From: Calliopum simillimum
Lineage: Eukaryota > Arthropoda > Insecta > Diptera > Lauxaniidae
DNA length: 64,000 nt
Assembly: GCA_951812925.1 (NCBI GenBank)
Contig: OX638370.1
Span: 35,397,948-35,461,947 of the forward strand
Reading direction: 5' to 3'
Shown: positions 37,301 to 43,727 of the stretch, piece by piece
How the letters are laid out: each line of letters opens with the position of its first letter
How positions within the stretch are numbered: position 1 is the stretch's first letter
Made by a program: the position numbers and the translations under genes
The notes under the pieces: generated by a model
Database searches by the model: none
What the model saw: the letters and a program-made list of their open reading frames with translations, nothing else
What the model was told of the DNA's origin: nothing

Positions 37301-38472
37301 CACAAAATTCACCTTCCTATTGATCTATGTACTCTTCTTTGCTTTAGTATTTGTCATTTTTATTAATTCACTTTAACTTTTTATTTACAGAGATGGACGT
37401 GATGATCTCACAGATCGTATTGACTTTATTGTTTGTCTTGGCGGTGATGGAACATTGCTGTATGCTGGATTATTATTTCAGCAATCAGTGCCGCCAGTAA
37501 TGGCATTCCATTTGGGTTCCTTAGGCTTTTTGACACCATTCCAATTTAATAATTTTCAAGAGCAAGTAACAAATGTACTCGAAGGACACGCAGCGTTGAC
37601 ATTGCGTAGTCGCCTACGTTGTGTGATATATAGAAAAAATCGTAAAGACTCTGATAATCCACAACAAAGTAGAAATAAAAATTGCTGCACGGGATACGAA
37701 TGCGGTGCAGGATGTTCGACCAATAATACAACTGCAGTAATTGCAAATGCTAAGAGCACAAATGCAGCTTCGACAAATATTTTAGTAATTCATTTTTATG
37801 CACTTAACTTTGATTGATTACATTATATAAGACAAATATAATTGATTTTTTTTGTAGGTGCTTAATGAAGTTGTCATTGATCGTGGTCCATCGCCATACC
37901 TCAGCAATATTGACCTCTTTCTGGATGGCAAATATATCACTTCTGTGCAAGGCGATGGTTTAATTGTTTCAACACCAACTGGCAGCACTGCATATGCTGT
38001 AGCAGCTGGTGCCTCTATGATACATCCCTCCGTACCAGCGATAATGGTTACGCCTATTTGTCCACATTCATTAAGTTTTCGTCCGATTGTTGTACCTGCA
38101 GGTGTAGAATTAAAGGCAAGTAATAACAGCATTTTTTTTTTTAAAAACCTGCCTTACTAATCAAACGTTATTTGTGTGCAGATTTCCGTTTCACCCGATA
38201 GCCGCAACACCTCATGGGTTTCTTTTGATGGACGCAATCGTCAAGAACTCTTTCACGGCGACAGTCTGCGTGTGACAACTTCTATTTATCCGGTACCAAG
38301 TATTTGTGCGCAAGATCAAATATCCGATTGGTTTGATTCGCTGGCGGAGTGTCTGCATTGGAATGTGCGCAAGAAGCAAAAATGTCTTGATGAGCTTTCG
38401 GACTTGACTGCTTCAGGTTCAGAGGATACGCTTGATGAGCTGGTGTGTAATGATTCGGTTTTAGATAGCTAA
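5126..38472 (+). CDS. NADK: NAD kinase, split gene of six coding exons plus an alternative first exon
   Basis: This gene encodes the enzyme that phosphorylates NAD to NADP using ATP, the source of the cell's NADP(H) pool, presumably in the cytosol. Joining 5126-5538, 29071-29154, 29229-29462, 37391-37784, 37858-38115 and 38182-38472 gives one open frame of 557 residues plus stop. Seen directly: the GGDG nucleotide-binding motif at residues 261-264 within [12 protein letters not shown], the NEVVIDRG segment from residue 378, the DG-(V/I)-TPTGSTAY motif at residues 408-421, and a C-terminal [19 protein letters not shown] block that matches animal NAD kinases. Residues 326-375 form a poorly conserved Asn/Ser/Cys-rich linker where animal homologues also vary. 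Splice phases are 2, 2, 2, 0, 0. The distal N-terminus is His-rich and has no recognised domain. The family assignment is very secure; the exact 5' end of the transcript is not visible. Confidence 0.96.
5904..6556 (-). mobile_element. DINE-1/INE-1-like Helentron, copy A
   Basis: Read on the minus strand, the copy begins TATACCCTACACCCAGGGTA and carries the GCGTCACCTCCTGAGTCGAT and ATAGCCATGTCCGTCTG blocks followed by GGCTGGCTGGCTG-type microsatellite. It then has units with GAGGGCGTGGCACCTCCCAT, then AGGGTATTTAATG-like sequence, a TTTGGCCAGGCCAAA hairpin, and ends CTAG before T. This order (5' subterminal inverted repeat, central microsatellite, 3' hairpin, CTRR-T) is that of non-autonomous Helentrons of the DINE-1 type. 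It carries no protein. Confidence 0.8.
6779..7250 (+). pseudogene. Decayed mariner transposase fragment
   Basis: An open frame at 6786-7202 encodes a damaged mariner N-terminal half with [37 protein letters not shown] and [20 protein letters not shown]. The DNA-binding domain region is recognisable. The catalytic half is absent, because sequence after LSIAQKKA jumps to the 3' flank AAATTGATTTTCTTAACTCA. The right end TAGTACCCCTCGTA matches the right end of the mariner at 10436-11714. The left terminal repeat is missing. Confidence 0.8.
7850..8590 (-). pseudogene. Decayed mariner transposase, C-terminal half
   Basis: The frame at 7947-8465 encodes [20 protein letters not shown], then [27 protein letters not shown] and [14 protein letters not shown], the order found in DD34D mariner transposases. 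The second catalytic Asp is kept (HHD), but the third is Asn (PCN) and the DESW motif with the first Asp is gone. Upstream minus-strand sequence 8470-8590 encodes [12 protein letters not shown] and [10 protein letters not shown], part of the N-terminal domain. The element is dead. Confidence 0.85.
10610..10999 (+). pseudogene. Mariner transposase, N-terminal DNA-binding half only
   Basis: The 129-codon frame starts [16 protein letters not shown] and holds the two helix-turn-helix regions: [16 protein letters not shown] at residues 20-35 and [18 protein letters not shown] at about 99-116, with [14 protein letters not shown] between them. It stops at LSIT where full-length relatives read LSIAQKKA and continue to the DDD catalytic domain. 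A truncated product could still bind the terminal repeats, but nothing shows that it is expressed. Confidence 0.85.
11005..11543. repeat. Double foldback repeat inside the mariner
   Basis: Both ends read ACACAGGCCCACAAAAAAAA-like sequence followed by AGTACCCTG. Inside are two head-to-head sets of CCTGAACTTTATG, GGGGTCGCTGAATCCGAATA and GCGAAGTTGGTTCGC blocks. Related GTCGCTGATTCCGAATATGG sequence recurs at 36640 and 36935 and in the array at 48545. No coding signal. Confidence 0.65.
11937..13361 (+). mobile_element. Non-autonomous Helitron
   Basis: The left end is TCTATACTATTTATATAAAA. The right end has a hairpin ACCCG-TGCAACG-CCGGGT, a short spacer AAAACAG, and terminal CTAG before T. The flanks are A on the left and T on the right, as expected for Helitron insertion. 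The interior is mostly the minisatellite at 12310-13215. No Rep/helicase is present. Confidence 0.75.
12310..13215 (+). repeat. Degenerate minisatellite within the Helitron
   Basis: Roughly 50-60-bp units alternate GGACTTTTACCGATATTTTG, GATGTTTTTC, and CAATATTTTTC or CGAAACTTTTGG. More than a dozen units are recognisable with heavy drift. Long open frames across it are Phe-rich by-products of the repeat and should not be called genes. Confidence 0.85.
13540..14680 (-). pseudogene. Tc1-like (DD34E) transposon remnant
   Basis: On the minus strand the reading starts near 14590 with [19 protein letters not shown] (helix-turn-helix), passes [29 protein letters not shown] and [12 protein letters not shown], and ends at [14 protein letters not shown] near 13830. 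The spacing from QQD to the Glu of PIEN is 34 residues, the Tc1 pattern. Several stops and frameshifts interrupt it, and the first catalytic region is altered (FMDRRIQN). CAAAATAATAGTA near 13546 and its complement near 14664 are probably parts of the terminal repeats. Confidence 0.85.
14870..15450. repeat. Cluster built on the motif GGGGATTATGTCCG, both orientations
   Basis: The motif and its complement CGGACATAATCCCC occur about ten times, with one- or two-base changes, at both ends of the segment (14870-14980 and 15290-15445). Between them lie two direct copies of a roughly 150-bp GC-richer unit (GTTGGAT.TTATAGACTGA, then CGGC..AAGGCCGCCGCG, then TTTTTGG near the end). The layout suggests a foldback or transposable element with many short subterminal repeats. 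No protein is seen. Confidence 0.7.
15500..15620 (+). repeat. tRNA-like SINE fragment with A and B boxes
   Basis: GGGTCAGCAGTGCAGAGGA resembles a pol III A box and GCGGTTAGAATCCTA a B box, about 45 nt apart. A run of T follows, as at a pol III terminator. Inverted related copies follow at 16825-16990 and 17075-17200 (GAATTCGAACCGGGATCCGT; GTTCAAACCGAGACCCGTCC). The shared GGACAGACATTTGCTTAATA block shows that they are members of one family. Confidence 0.5.
16825..17200 (-). repeat. Two further tRNA-like SINE fragments
   Basis: On the minus strand each copy has a B-box-like GGTTCGAATTC or GGTTTGAACC. The first also has an A-box-like TCAGTAGTGTAGAGGGTTC. Both share TCCGT..GAT.GATA and AAATATTATTTTT tracts. 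Confidence 0.45.
18639..19436 (+). mobile_element. DINE-1-like Helentron, copy B
   Basis: The copy begins TATACCCTACACCCAGGGTA and ends TTTGGCCAGGCCAAA, ACACCCTTA, CTAG then T. Inside are four or five tandem units of about 110-160 bp with GAGATAATCCAACCAAATTT and GAGGGCGTGGCACCTTCCAT. Its 3' part from 19109 is included in the tandem duplication and recurs at 22474-22801. Confidence 0.85.
19109..22459. repeat. Tandem duplication, left copy
   Basis: This 3.35-kb segment recurs at 22474-25825, almost base for base. The only change I noticed is one extra A in a poly(A) run (near 19970 versus 23335). It spans the 3' half of DINE-1 copy B, unique sequence, the inverted-repeat element at 20314-20727, the 3' part of DINE-1 copy C and the left part of the CCCTGC element. 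Confidence 0.95.
20314..20727. mobile_element. MITE with about 65-bp perfect inverted ends (recurs at 23680-24093)
   Basis: The ends are TAGGCATGCGCTTATTTTAC and its complement, continuing identically through GATGCCGCCCCCTGAAATCC. GTAATACAC occurs on both sides (20305-20313 and 20728-20736), an 8- or 9-bp target duplication that points to a hAT- or Mutator-type element. It carries no transposase. Confidence 0.85.
21558..26016. mobile_element. CCCTGC-ended element inserted in DINE-1 copy C
   Basis: The outer ends are CCCTGC and GCAGGG, flanked by AT on both sides. The subterminal regions are rich in ACTAGT (for example near 21580, 21605, 21630 and again at 25945-25980). About 1.1 kb is unique; the rest of the interval is the tandem duplication whose right breakpoint falls inside this element. 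It contains an ATT microsatellite (21885-21940, again 25250-25306) and no transposase. Confidence 0.6.
22474..25825. repeat. Tandem duplication, right copy
   Basis: This copy is offset 3365 bases from the left copy before the poly(A) difference and 3366 after it. The joint at 22460-22473 carries an extra ATGCTTTACTGA, repeated immediately afterwards. Past 25825 the sequence continues into the unduplicated right end of the CCCTGC element. Confidence 0.95.
27040..27660 (+). promoter_or_regulatory. Probable promoter and 5' UTR region of the proximal NAD kinase transcript
   Basis: After a poly(T) run at 27040-27065 the composition rises in GC (27080-27350), in contrast to the rest of the intron, and CGTC-type motifs are frequent. 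This is compatible with a promoter and leader ahead of the ATG at 27665. I see no TATA box or strong initiator. The 73-codon open frame at 27132-27353 has no recognisable similarity. Confidence 0.3.
27665..27831 (+). CDS. NADK: NAD kinase alternative proximal first coding exon
   Basis: An ATG at 27665 opens 55 full codons and the exon ends in phase 2 before GTTAAA, the same phase as the distal first exon, so it can splice to 29071 and read [11 protein letters not shown]. Residues 31-43 hold a Cys cluster (C31, C34, C39, C41) followed by H43. Vertebrate NAD kinase N-termini, as I recall them, also carry a short Cys-containing motif ahead of RRTRSL, so this may be the ancestral N-terminus. The donor is weaker than the others in the gene. 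The ATG could instead lie at 27608 in the same frame, but that would add a Lys/Asn-rich stretch from an A-rich tract. Confidence 0.72.
28080..28700 (+). repeat. Degenerate repeat array just upstream of NAD kinase exon 2
   Basis: About six units of 90-130 bp contain AGGGTCCCCCTTGGATGTCG, GGAACCAAACATTTTTTTT and CGTGTTTTCTACGCGTTTCA. Units begin near 28162, 28265, 28349, 28452, 28540 and 28648. No coding function is suggested. Confidence 0.75.
29071..29154 (+). CDS. NADK: NAD kinase coding exon 2
   Basis: The exon is preceded by a pyrimidine tract and TTTCAG and followed by GTAAGT. It encodes [19 protein letters not shown] then IMKNSAMVM, matching the RTRSL..P...FGP block at the start of the conserved region of animal NAD kinases. 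It enters and leaves in phase 2. Confidence 0.95.
29229..29462 (+). CDS. NADK: NAD kinase coding exon 3
   Basis: A 74-nt intron separates this exon from exon 2. It encodes [16 protein letters not shown] followed by [11 protein letters not shown], the first strand of the NAD kinase N-terminal domain, and continues to the VLEDP motif. The donor is GTAAGT and the exit phase is 2; the next exon lies 7.9 kb away. Confidence 0.95.
30239..31450 (+). mobile_element. DD37D mariner-type transposon, nearly intact
   Basis: The ends are perfect inverted repeats CAGGGTGGCTGATTCGAA. TA flanks both sides (30237-30238 and 31451-31452), and removing the 1212-bp element with one TA restores DINE-1 copy D. It carries one long transposase frame on the same strand. 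It is one of the youngest insertions in the window. Confidence 0.93.
30400..31353 (+). CDS. DD37D (maT-like) transposase with a shortened DNA-binding domain
   Basis: The 317-residue frame encodes a cut-and-paste transposase that would excise and insert the surrounding element at TA. Seen: an N-terminal helix-turn-helix around residues 7-40, a GRPR-like GGGR motif at 53-56, and catalytic residues D119 (VFSDEKN), D215 (FQQDSAPSH) and D253 (SPDANPLDF). D215 and D253 are separated by 37 residues, the DD37D pattern of the mariner superfamily. Relatives usually have about 340 residues or more. Here GGGRSAE runs straight into [12 protein letters not shown], so about 25-30 residues of the second helix-turn-helix appear missing without a frame break. 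Catalysis could be intact but specific end binding may be lost. The start was chosen at the first ATG, 159 bp inside the left end. Confidence 0.88.
   Translation: MEFKRNSVIALYFAGKSQPAIVRELKHLKVNKMFVYRTITRYNGTGRAAKRHGGGRSAELKISRERMQHILSNKLGLKALKFQKAHDLTPAQKKVRLDRAKELLRLHAAGNLSQIVFSDEKNYCIQQYVNKQNDRVYLTERSYENLNVRLATRTQAPPHVMVWAAVTADGRSPLVFLAAGVKVNAQVYHESVLEGALLPWARKHFGRKPWTFQQDSAPSHKARVNQEWLEKNVPGFISAQQWLSNSPDANPLDFSIWGMLDRKVLTKKYQSVDALKVALQREWRKLPQNQIRAACDSFFDRLRAIVKAKGGHIENLK
32718..34286 (-). mobile_element. hAT transposon, internally deleted, with 8-bp target duplication
   Basis: The ends are CATAGATGGGCAC and GTGCCCAACTATG, imperfect inverted repeats. AGTGCGAT occurs on both sides (32710-32717 and 34287-34294), the 8-bp duplication typical of hAT. 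The subterminal regions (32750-33010 and 34000-34260) are filled with short ATTACCAGTAAAATTTTACT-like repeats in both orientations. Only the C-terminal part of a transposase remains, on the minus strand. Confidence 0.92.
33180..33998 (-). pseudogene. hAT transposase C-terminal remnant
   Basis: The first part, 33657-33998, encodes [36 protein letters not shown] and [15 protein letters not shown], features of the hAT catalytic/insertion region. The second, 33258-33614, ends [21 protein letters not shown], the hATC dimerisation motif. A stop codon replaces the residue after RLF, and the frame then continues [13 protein letters not shown] and [12 protein letters not shown]. The two parts are in different frames. 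The N-terminal zinc finger and first catalytic region are absent. Confidence 0.85.
34939..35421 (-). CDS. Unrecognised 160-codon open frame within repeat sequence
   Basis: The frame starts [18 protein letters not shown] and ends in a Pro/Ser-rich tail ([20 protein letters not shown]). I recognise no domain. Its 5' part overlaps sequence that recurs in damaged form near 36840-36930 and 37110-37160 (AAGCCCCTTTTTGAGAAAT against AAGCCGCTTTTTGAGAATCT). It may therefore be a chance frame in an old repeat or the remnant of a mobile-element protein. It lies in the NAD kinase intron on the opposite strand. Confidence 0.2.
   Translation of the reverse strand: MGSYCLKSIHPIWLPSLVTITHISRKGYDSLLHCLHAMGNFSKRGLKYLKGGSGEIVTRGNKYTKRFSNKYIYNKSSVIPLCLYGFNLIDRFINRLIYVDNDLITEIFETEKERTWSSGSFLSPVGLINENLSFRFDFTDPPASLLPAFYINSAPGSHRG
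35750..35840 (-). repeat. Interspersed repeat also found at 41092-41140
   Basis: The minus strand reads ATCCTCCTTTAACCCCTAGG then AGGAGCATAGGGCC. The plus strand at 41100-41138 reads the same with one or two changes. The parent element is not identified. Confidence 0.5.
37391..37784 (+). CDS. NADK: NAD kinase coding exon 4 with the GGDG motif
   Basis: The acceptor is TTATTTACAG. The exon encodes [16 protein letters not shown], then [14 protein letters not shown] and the RSRLRC strand, then a 50-residue linker rich in Asn, Ser, Thr and Cys. It ends in phase 0 before GTAATT. The linker lies where animal NAD kinases vary in length. An upstream alternative donor that removes part of it cannot be excluded from sequence alone. 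Confidence 0.95.
37858..38115 (+). CDS. NADK: NAD kinase coding exon 5
   Basis: The exon follows a 73-nt intron ending TTTGTAG. It encodes [12 protein letters not shown], the [12 protein letters not shown] signature and [14 protein letters not shown], the best conserved part of the enzyme. It must end after AAG at 38115, because that restores the ELK-I..SP junction of the family. The donor there is GCAAGT. Confidence 0.96.
38116..38181 (+). other. GC-AG intron of NAD kinase
   Basis: This 66-nt intron starts GCAAGT and ends GCAG, with a pyrimidine run between. The donor matches the exon/intron consensus at every position except C for T, as is usual for functional GC donors. The nearest GT, at 38120, would shift the frame and reach a TAG within eight codons. 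Reading through the intron also meets a stop. Confidence 0.9.
38182..38472 (+). CDS. NADK: NAD kinase last coding exon
   Basis: The acceptor is TTTGTGTGCAG. The exon encodes [20 protein letters not shown], the C-terminal sheet, then [19 protein letters not shown] and a 31-residue acidic, Ser-rich tail ending in TAA. The tail extends past the usual end of vertebrate enzymes. Confidence 0.96.
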   Translation: MSVSPDSRNTSWVSFDGRNRQELFHGDSLRVTTSIYPVPSICAQDQISDWFDSLAECLHWNVRKKQKCLDELSDLTASGSEDTLDELVCNDSVLDS

Positions 38473-38800
38473 ACTCAAAAATAATTCCCAATAGACGAGC
38501 ATAAATTATTACTTAAGACTATTGGGCAGATTTAATTGAAAACAAAGAAGAAAAATTAAAATTAAATCAATAATGTTTGTTGCCAATTAGTTTATGTTTC
38601 ATTCGCAAACTTTCAAAATGTATTAAACTCACTAAGAGTCTGCAAAGAAAACAATAATTACTATTACTGAACAAATAAAAATTTTAACTTTTTTGTAAAT
38701 GTGTTATGTTAAAATATTAGAGTTGTTAAAAAGTTTACAAATTGCTTTTTAAATTTTGTGAACAATAATAAAAATGTATTAAAATTTTTTTTTTTTCTTT
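38473..38800 (+). promoter_or_regulatory. NAD kinase 3' UTR with two polyadenylation signals
   Basis: After the stop the sequence becomes strongly AT-rich. AATAAA hexamers occur at 38674-38679 and 38767-38772, the second followed by a T-rich run near 38785. Either could direct cleavage. No other coding signal is seen before 39500. Confidence 0.5.
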
Positions 38801-40215
38801 CAACTGAATAGTTAGTTACATTAGGCCAAATCATTGTTAAAAAATTATTAACCTTTTAAAATAATACAAACAGTTTATACTTATATACACATGTGAGTTG
38901 AATAAGAAGTAATTATTAATACATAAATAGAAAATTTACAGTCTTTTTAAGATTATTGGTTGCAGATATATAATATACGTATGTGTTAATTAGTCTTACT
39001 GTTAGGGTTCTTTTTTTATATAGCGTAGTTTTAATTAAAAAAAAAATTAAATTTTTTGTAAATTTATCTACCTTTTAAAAAATTAAATAAGCTTGTTTTT
39101 CTTAATAACATGGTTTTCATTTCATGTTTTTTTGGAAAGTTCGTGGTCATAACTTCATTTTGTTTCTTAAACTGACGAGGGGAGGTACCCCATGCTTGGT
39201 ATTCATGTTTTAATAACATTTCATGAGCAACTATTTTGAGATGGATAAAGTAAGCTAGTCATTTCCAGCTTTCGCAAATAAAACCTTTATCAGTTTTTCG
39301 TACTTTTTTGAGCTGTTAGATAGTGATTTCGAGCTGTTTTAAAATCCTGGGGAAAAGTGGAAAACTCGGAAAAACGATTTGATTAGCTTAGATTATTAAT
39401 TTGAGCACGACAACACTGTTAAAAACAGTTGTAATCGAGCAGCTAGATAATTGGCAAATTATCTCATGGAAAATATGAGTTTGATTGCATTATGGAGGTG
39501 TGTTACGCATAAAAACTTAATTTCTACAATGTAATCAGACTTGAATGTAAAAACGTAACTTTACCAATGAGAGCTGACGATTTCGTAACTCATATAAATT
39601 ATTTGTCTGCAAAATTATATCATTTAACGCAAAATATTGAAAATTCTCGAGTAATAGTTGAAAAATCAGAAGTCAATAATGCCTTCCAACAAATCAGAGT
39701 AATACCGAAAAAAAAAGAAGTTTTAGAGAAGGTGTGCTATGAGAGTTCTGGACCACAAAAACTACATTTTGTATGGAAATCCCCAAACAAAATTTTACTT
39801 TAAAAATTTTCAAAATTGCAACAAAAGCTCCAACGTTGAGATTGCCTTTCCACCACATAAAGCTTGATAACATTATTTTTCGTGCAATCGATAAATTATA
39901 TTGATTAGCATAGACATTGGGGGCTATCGTGAATCAATATTCCCGGGGAATTTTTCTCAACCTGCAATAGAAAATGCATGGTAGTCTGTGAAAAATTCCC
40001 CGGGAATATTGATTAACGATAACCCGCATTATGCTTGGTGGCGAATATATTTATGATGTAGCCAATCCATGCCTACCGTAACAAGATCTGCCACACCCCT
40101 TCTGATTTCGCTTAAATTTGGTTAATGGTTTCGTTTCATGCTTAAACTTTGAGAAATGGCAAAAAAAAAAAATTTTGTGATCTTTTTTTGTGGCTTGTAG
40201 AGGGGTGCAAAACGT
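38800..40215. other. Intergenic AT-rich DNA with a short hairpin
   Basis: At 39918-40023 a small inverted repeat (GGGCTATCGTGAATCAATAT with CCCGGGGAATTTTT, and its near-complement) forms a MITE-like hairpin of about 105 bp. The open frames are short and unrecognised. Confidence 0.5.
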
Positions 40216-40221
40216 GGAAAA

Positions 40222-40951
40222 ATCGGTAAAATGTGACAAACTCTCCTCAAATAATAACTTTGCCATTTCCTAACCGATTTTCTTGTTTAGACCAGTTTTG
40301 GAAAGGTATTGAATCAGGCTATAAGTTGAAAAAAATAACTAAATTTACTACTATTTTAGTAAAAAACTACAAAAAACGTGCTCAGGTACACATTTTTTGC
40401 CTTCCGAAATATATTTTTTGGAAAGAAAAAAAAAATAATTTTTCATATGAAAGAGGGAAAATTGGTATGTCTATTGCATCACGTCGTATTTAATTTTAAA
40501 AATCTTTCGAGGAATTTAAATGAAATATTGCATTGTTTAGTACTAAAATAGCAGTAAATTTAGTACTTTACTTTAGTACCGTATACAAAAAAATTTACTT
40601 TGTGCGCATAGCGCAATACCTTTCTAAAAATGGTCCAAACATGAAAATGGGTTAAGAAATGTTCCAATCATGAGCCATTTTGTGGTCAGACCTTTTTTTC
40701 AAATTTGAGACAAACCAATTTTCCCTCTTTTTTTTTATTTTCTTTCCAAAAATATATTTTGGAAGGTAAAAAATGTGTACCTGGGCATGTTTTTTGTAGT
40801 TTAGTACTAAAATAGTAGTAAATTTAGTACTTTTTATCAACTATGAAAAATTTTATTTACCTTCCCAAAACAGGTCTAAACATGAAAATCGGTTAAGAAA
40901 TGGCCAAGTTATTGACAATTATTTGAGGAGAGTTTGTCACATTTTACCGAT
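40222..40951. mobile_element. Foldback element, 730 bp
   Basis: The ends are ATCGGTAAAATGTGACAAAC and its complement GTTTGTCACATTTTACCGAT. The arms of about 300 bp carry TCTCCTCAAATAAT, GCCATTTCCTAACCGATTTT and GGTACACATTTTTTGCCTTC with their complements. No coding capacity. Confidence 0.8.
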
Positions 40952-41514
40952 GGACGAATTTTTGTCACAAGGCAAACTCTAGTTCAGAAAAACCGGTATA
41001 AATTGTATACTCTTGGATGAATATCAAAAACATTTGTATAATGTGAAAGATACTTTAATAAGTTATAAAATTGTCGAACAAAAGTTTTTAAGTATGTATG
41101 TATTCTCCTTTAACTCCTAGGAGGAGCATAGGGCCAATATGAAACGTCTCCATTTGTTGCGATCCCTTGCGATGACTTTGATCTCTTGCCACGACTTTCC
41201 CGTTTTTAAGTAGTCATACATTATTTCACCGCTTCGAATTCCCTGCAATAAAGTCGGAGAAAAAATTCTTAACAAAAATGTCAATATATTCCCTTCCAAA
41301 TTATAGCTAATAACTTTGCTTTCCAATTAGCTTTGCGCTACCAGAAATATGTTTTTGCAAATGCTTGCTAGAGAGTCTGTGAAAAAATTCTCGAAAATGT
41401 TTACTCATGATAAGGCCCAGTATAGAATGTGATGAGAGTTGATTTTAATCTCTAATCGTTCTTTACAGTATAACTGTAATAGGTTGTTTTTCTTATGTGA
41501 ATAATAATTCTGTG

Positions 41515-41545
41515 TATCCCGGACAACGTCGGGTAAAACAGATAC
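41515..41545 (+). repeat. Possible decayed Helitron 3' end
   Basis: TCCCGGACAACGTCGGGTAA followed by AACAGATACTA closely resembles the 3' hairpin end of the Helitron at 13332-13361 (CCCGTGCAACGCCGGGTAAA then ACAGCTAGT). The terminal CTAG is lost, and I could not place a matching 5' end. Confidence 0.4.
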
Positions 41546-41760
41546 TATACTATCATGGTTGAATTACCCTGGTTGCAGCGATAATAACTGATGCTTCTTC
41601 TTATTATTTTTAAACTACGAAAATGTCAAAATTGGTGACAAAAACAAAACAAAAATTGACAATTAAATTCTGAATAAAAAATATAAAAATGTTGAATTTT
41701 CAATTTTTAATTCTTAAATTGTTTGAACACTATGCCATTTTCGTGTTATCTACAATAGTA

Positions 41761-42125
41761 ATGGAGCAACCAATACATGTGGTCATAACTGGCGCAGCTG
41801 AACATGCAGCTTATACTCTTGGACGTGGTGAAGTAATGTCTTCACATGGGGTAACCATTCTACGGCACAACTTCCGGATGCCTTAAATGCTACATTTAAA
41901 AAGAGCTGGAATGCCCAGCGTGTCTAGACGGCCATTAAAGGTAGGAGTTATTTGGAGAAGGAATATGGGGAAGTGATAACATATGTCAGCTGCTGTAGCT
42001 GTTTGGGATCATATGCGTGATGGGTGGCACTGTACTGCTCCAGGGGCGTATGTTTTAATGGCTACCCATTCTGATGGAAGTTATGGTGTAGCAAAGAAAT
42101 TATTTTTCTCGTTTGCTGTTTCGAT
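41761..42125 (+). pseudogene. Cytosolic malate dehydrogenase pseudogene
   Basis: MEQPIHVVITGAA followed by AYTLGRGEV resembles the N-terminal NAD-binding start of cytosolic malate dehydrogenase. The sequence then jumps, in another frame from 41847, to WGNHSTAQLPDALNATFKK, the conserved WGNHSSTQ active-site region. After a TAG and a frameshift it reads SAAVAVWDHMRDGW and SDGSYGVAKKLFFSF, matching SSA.SAA...DH..D and SDG.SYGVP..L.YSFP near the C-terminus. About half the enzyme is missing and no introns interrupt the parts, so this looks like a decayed processed copy. The parent gene is not in the window. Confidence 0.65.
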
Positions 42126-42340
42126 TTGTCATAGAGCAAGACTTAGTGTAAAAATAAATCTTATTTCACTGAACTAGTAGATCATGGAGCGTTTTTATTT
42201 TGGAATTTAGTATTATTTGGAATGCATCACAACCCAGTGATTAGGAAACCAAGTTTTGATTTTGAAACAATAAATTTAAAATCTAAAAATTTTAAAATTA
42301 CTTTTTCTTTCTTTGTTTTGATTCTAGTCTTTAGACAGAT

Positions 42341-43727
42341 CACGGTGCTTGTGGGAGAATTTAAATAAAATTTTGATGTACCTCGGATTTTTTTGTAAAT
42401 TCTTATTATAGATGTCAATAGAAGTTATTCTATGCAAAAAATAAAATTATAGAGGTGGCGCTTTTTTAAAGATAATCCCTTTTCCAATTGGGGCATTTTC
42501 CCATACAAAAAAATTAATTTTTTTTTTTTAACTACATTAAACAAAAATCAAAATAATCACATTCGATGTGTTTTGCGATGCTTCACGCGAATCTGACTTT
42601 AGAATCGCTCTATCGTGTATAGTTTTTGAGATATTCTAATCTAAAAGCCGAAAAAAGTCGTTTTTTGCCATGTTTTGAAGCTATATAACTATGTAACATA
42701 TCATTTATTCGTTAAATGTGGTTAATATACTTGAAAGTCATGATCTTTTCTTTAAAATCTAATTTAAATTATGTTTATATCTTCATGCTTCTAAGAGATA
42801 TCGTAGACCGAAATATTGGCTAAATGGGTTTTTTGCACTTTTGTGTCTTTTTAGGTTAAGATACCTTTGACGAAAAAAAAGATATCTACATAATTTAAAT
42901 TAGGTTTTAAAGGCAAAGATTAGGACTTTAAAGTTGCTTACCAGACTTAACGAAACTAAAATTTCTTTCACATTTTAAGCATGTTTAACGAACCGACCAT
43001 TTCAAAATTCAGCCGTATGCTATACACGTAACAACAACACTCGGGTCGTCAAACGGCTGAATTTAGAAGTAGTCGGTTCGTTGAACATGTTTTAAATGTG
43101 AAAGACATTTTAATTTCGTTAAGTGTGGTAAGCAACTTTAAAGTCCTAATCTTTGCCTTTAAAACCTAATTTAAATTATGTTGATATCTTTTTTTTCGTC
43201 AAAGATATCTTAACCTAAAAAGACACAAAAGTGTAAAAAACCCATTTAGCCAATATTTCGGTCTACGATATCTCTTAGAAGCATGAAGATATAAACATAA
43301 TTTAAATAAGATTTTAAAGGAAAGATCATGACTTTCAAGTATATTAACCACATTTAACGAATAAATGATATGTTACATAGTTATATAGCTTCAAAACATG
43401 GCAAAAAACGACTTTTTTCGGCTTTTAGATTAGAATATCTCAAAAACTATACACGATAGAGCGATTCTGAGGTCAGATTCGCGTGAAACATCGCAAAACA
43501 CATCGAATGTGATTATTTTGATTTTTGTTTAATTAGTTAAAAAAAAAAATTTAATTTTTTTGTATGGGAAAATGTCCCAATTGGAAAAGGGATTATCTTT
43601 AAAAAAGCGCCACCTCTATAATTTTATTTTTTGCATAGAATAACTTCTATTGACATCTATAATAAGAATTTACAAAAAAATCCGAGGTACATCAAAATTT
43701 TATTTAAATTCTCCCACAAGCACCGTG
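42341..43727. mobile_element. Near-perfect 1.39-kb palindrome with CACGGTGCT ends
   Basis: The left arm starts CACGGTGCTTGTGGGAGAAT and the right arm ends in its complement. The arms are about 680 bp and differ at only scattered positions. The spacer near 43020-43055 is about 35 nt. AGAT flanks both sides, a possible 4-bp target duplication. The ends resemble those of the foldback at 323-1263. No coding frame. Confidence 0.9.

Larger units (their letters stand above)
29463..37390 (+). other. NAD kinase intron 3 (7.9 kb)
   Basis: The intron contains the split DINE-1 copy D, the DD37D mariner and the hAT element. Outside these, 29640-29960 and 35540-35700 share CACCGGCC..A...AGA.TTATTTTTG-type blocks and GATTTAGCTGTGA, a decayed inverted-repeat family. 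Segments near 34361, 36690 and 36985 share a unit around GGAGT.AAATTGAT..., then ATTCTTGATG.TTGA. A (TTGAA)n tract lies near 34480. Confidence 0.8.

Noticed and set aside
38120..38125. GT donor for NAD kinase exon 5
   Set aside because: It shifts the frame and reaches a TAG within eight codons; the GC donor at 38116 keeps the conserved protein.
37546..38132. Open frames on the minus strand opposite NAD kinase exons 4 and 5
   Set aside because: They mirror the strongly coding plus strand and resemble no protein.
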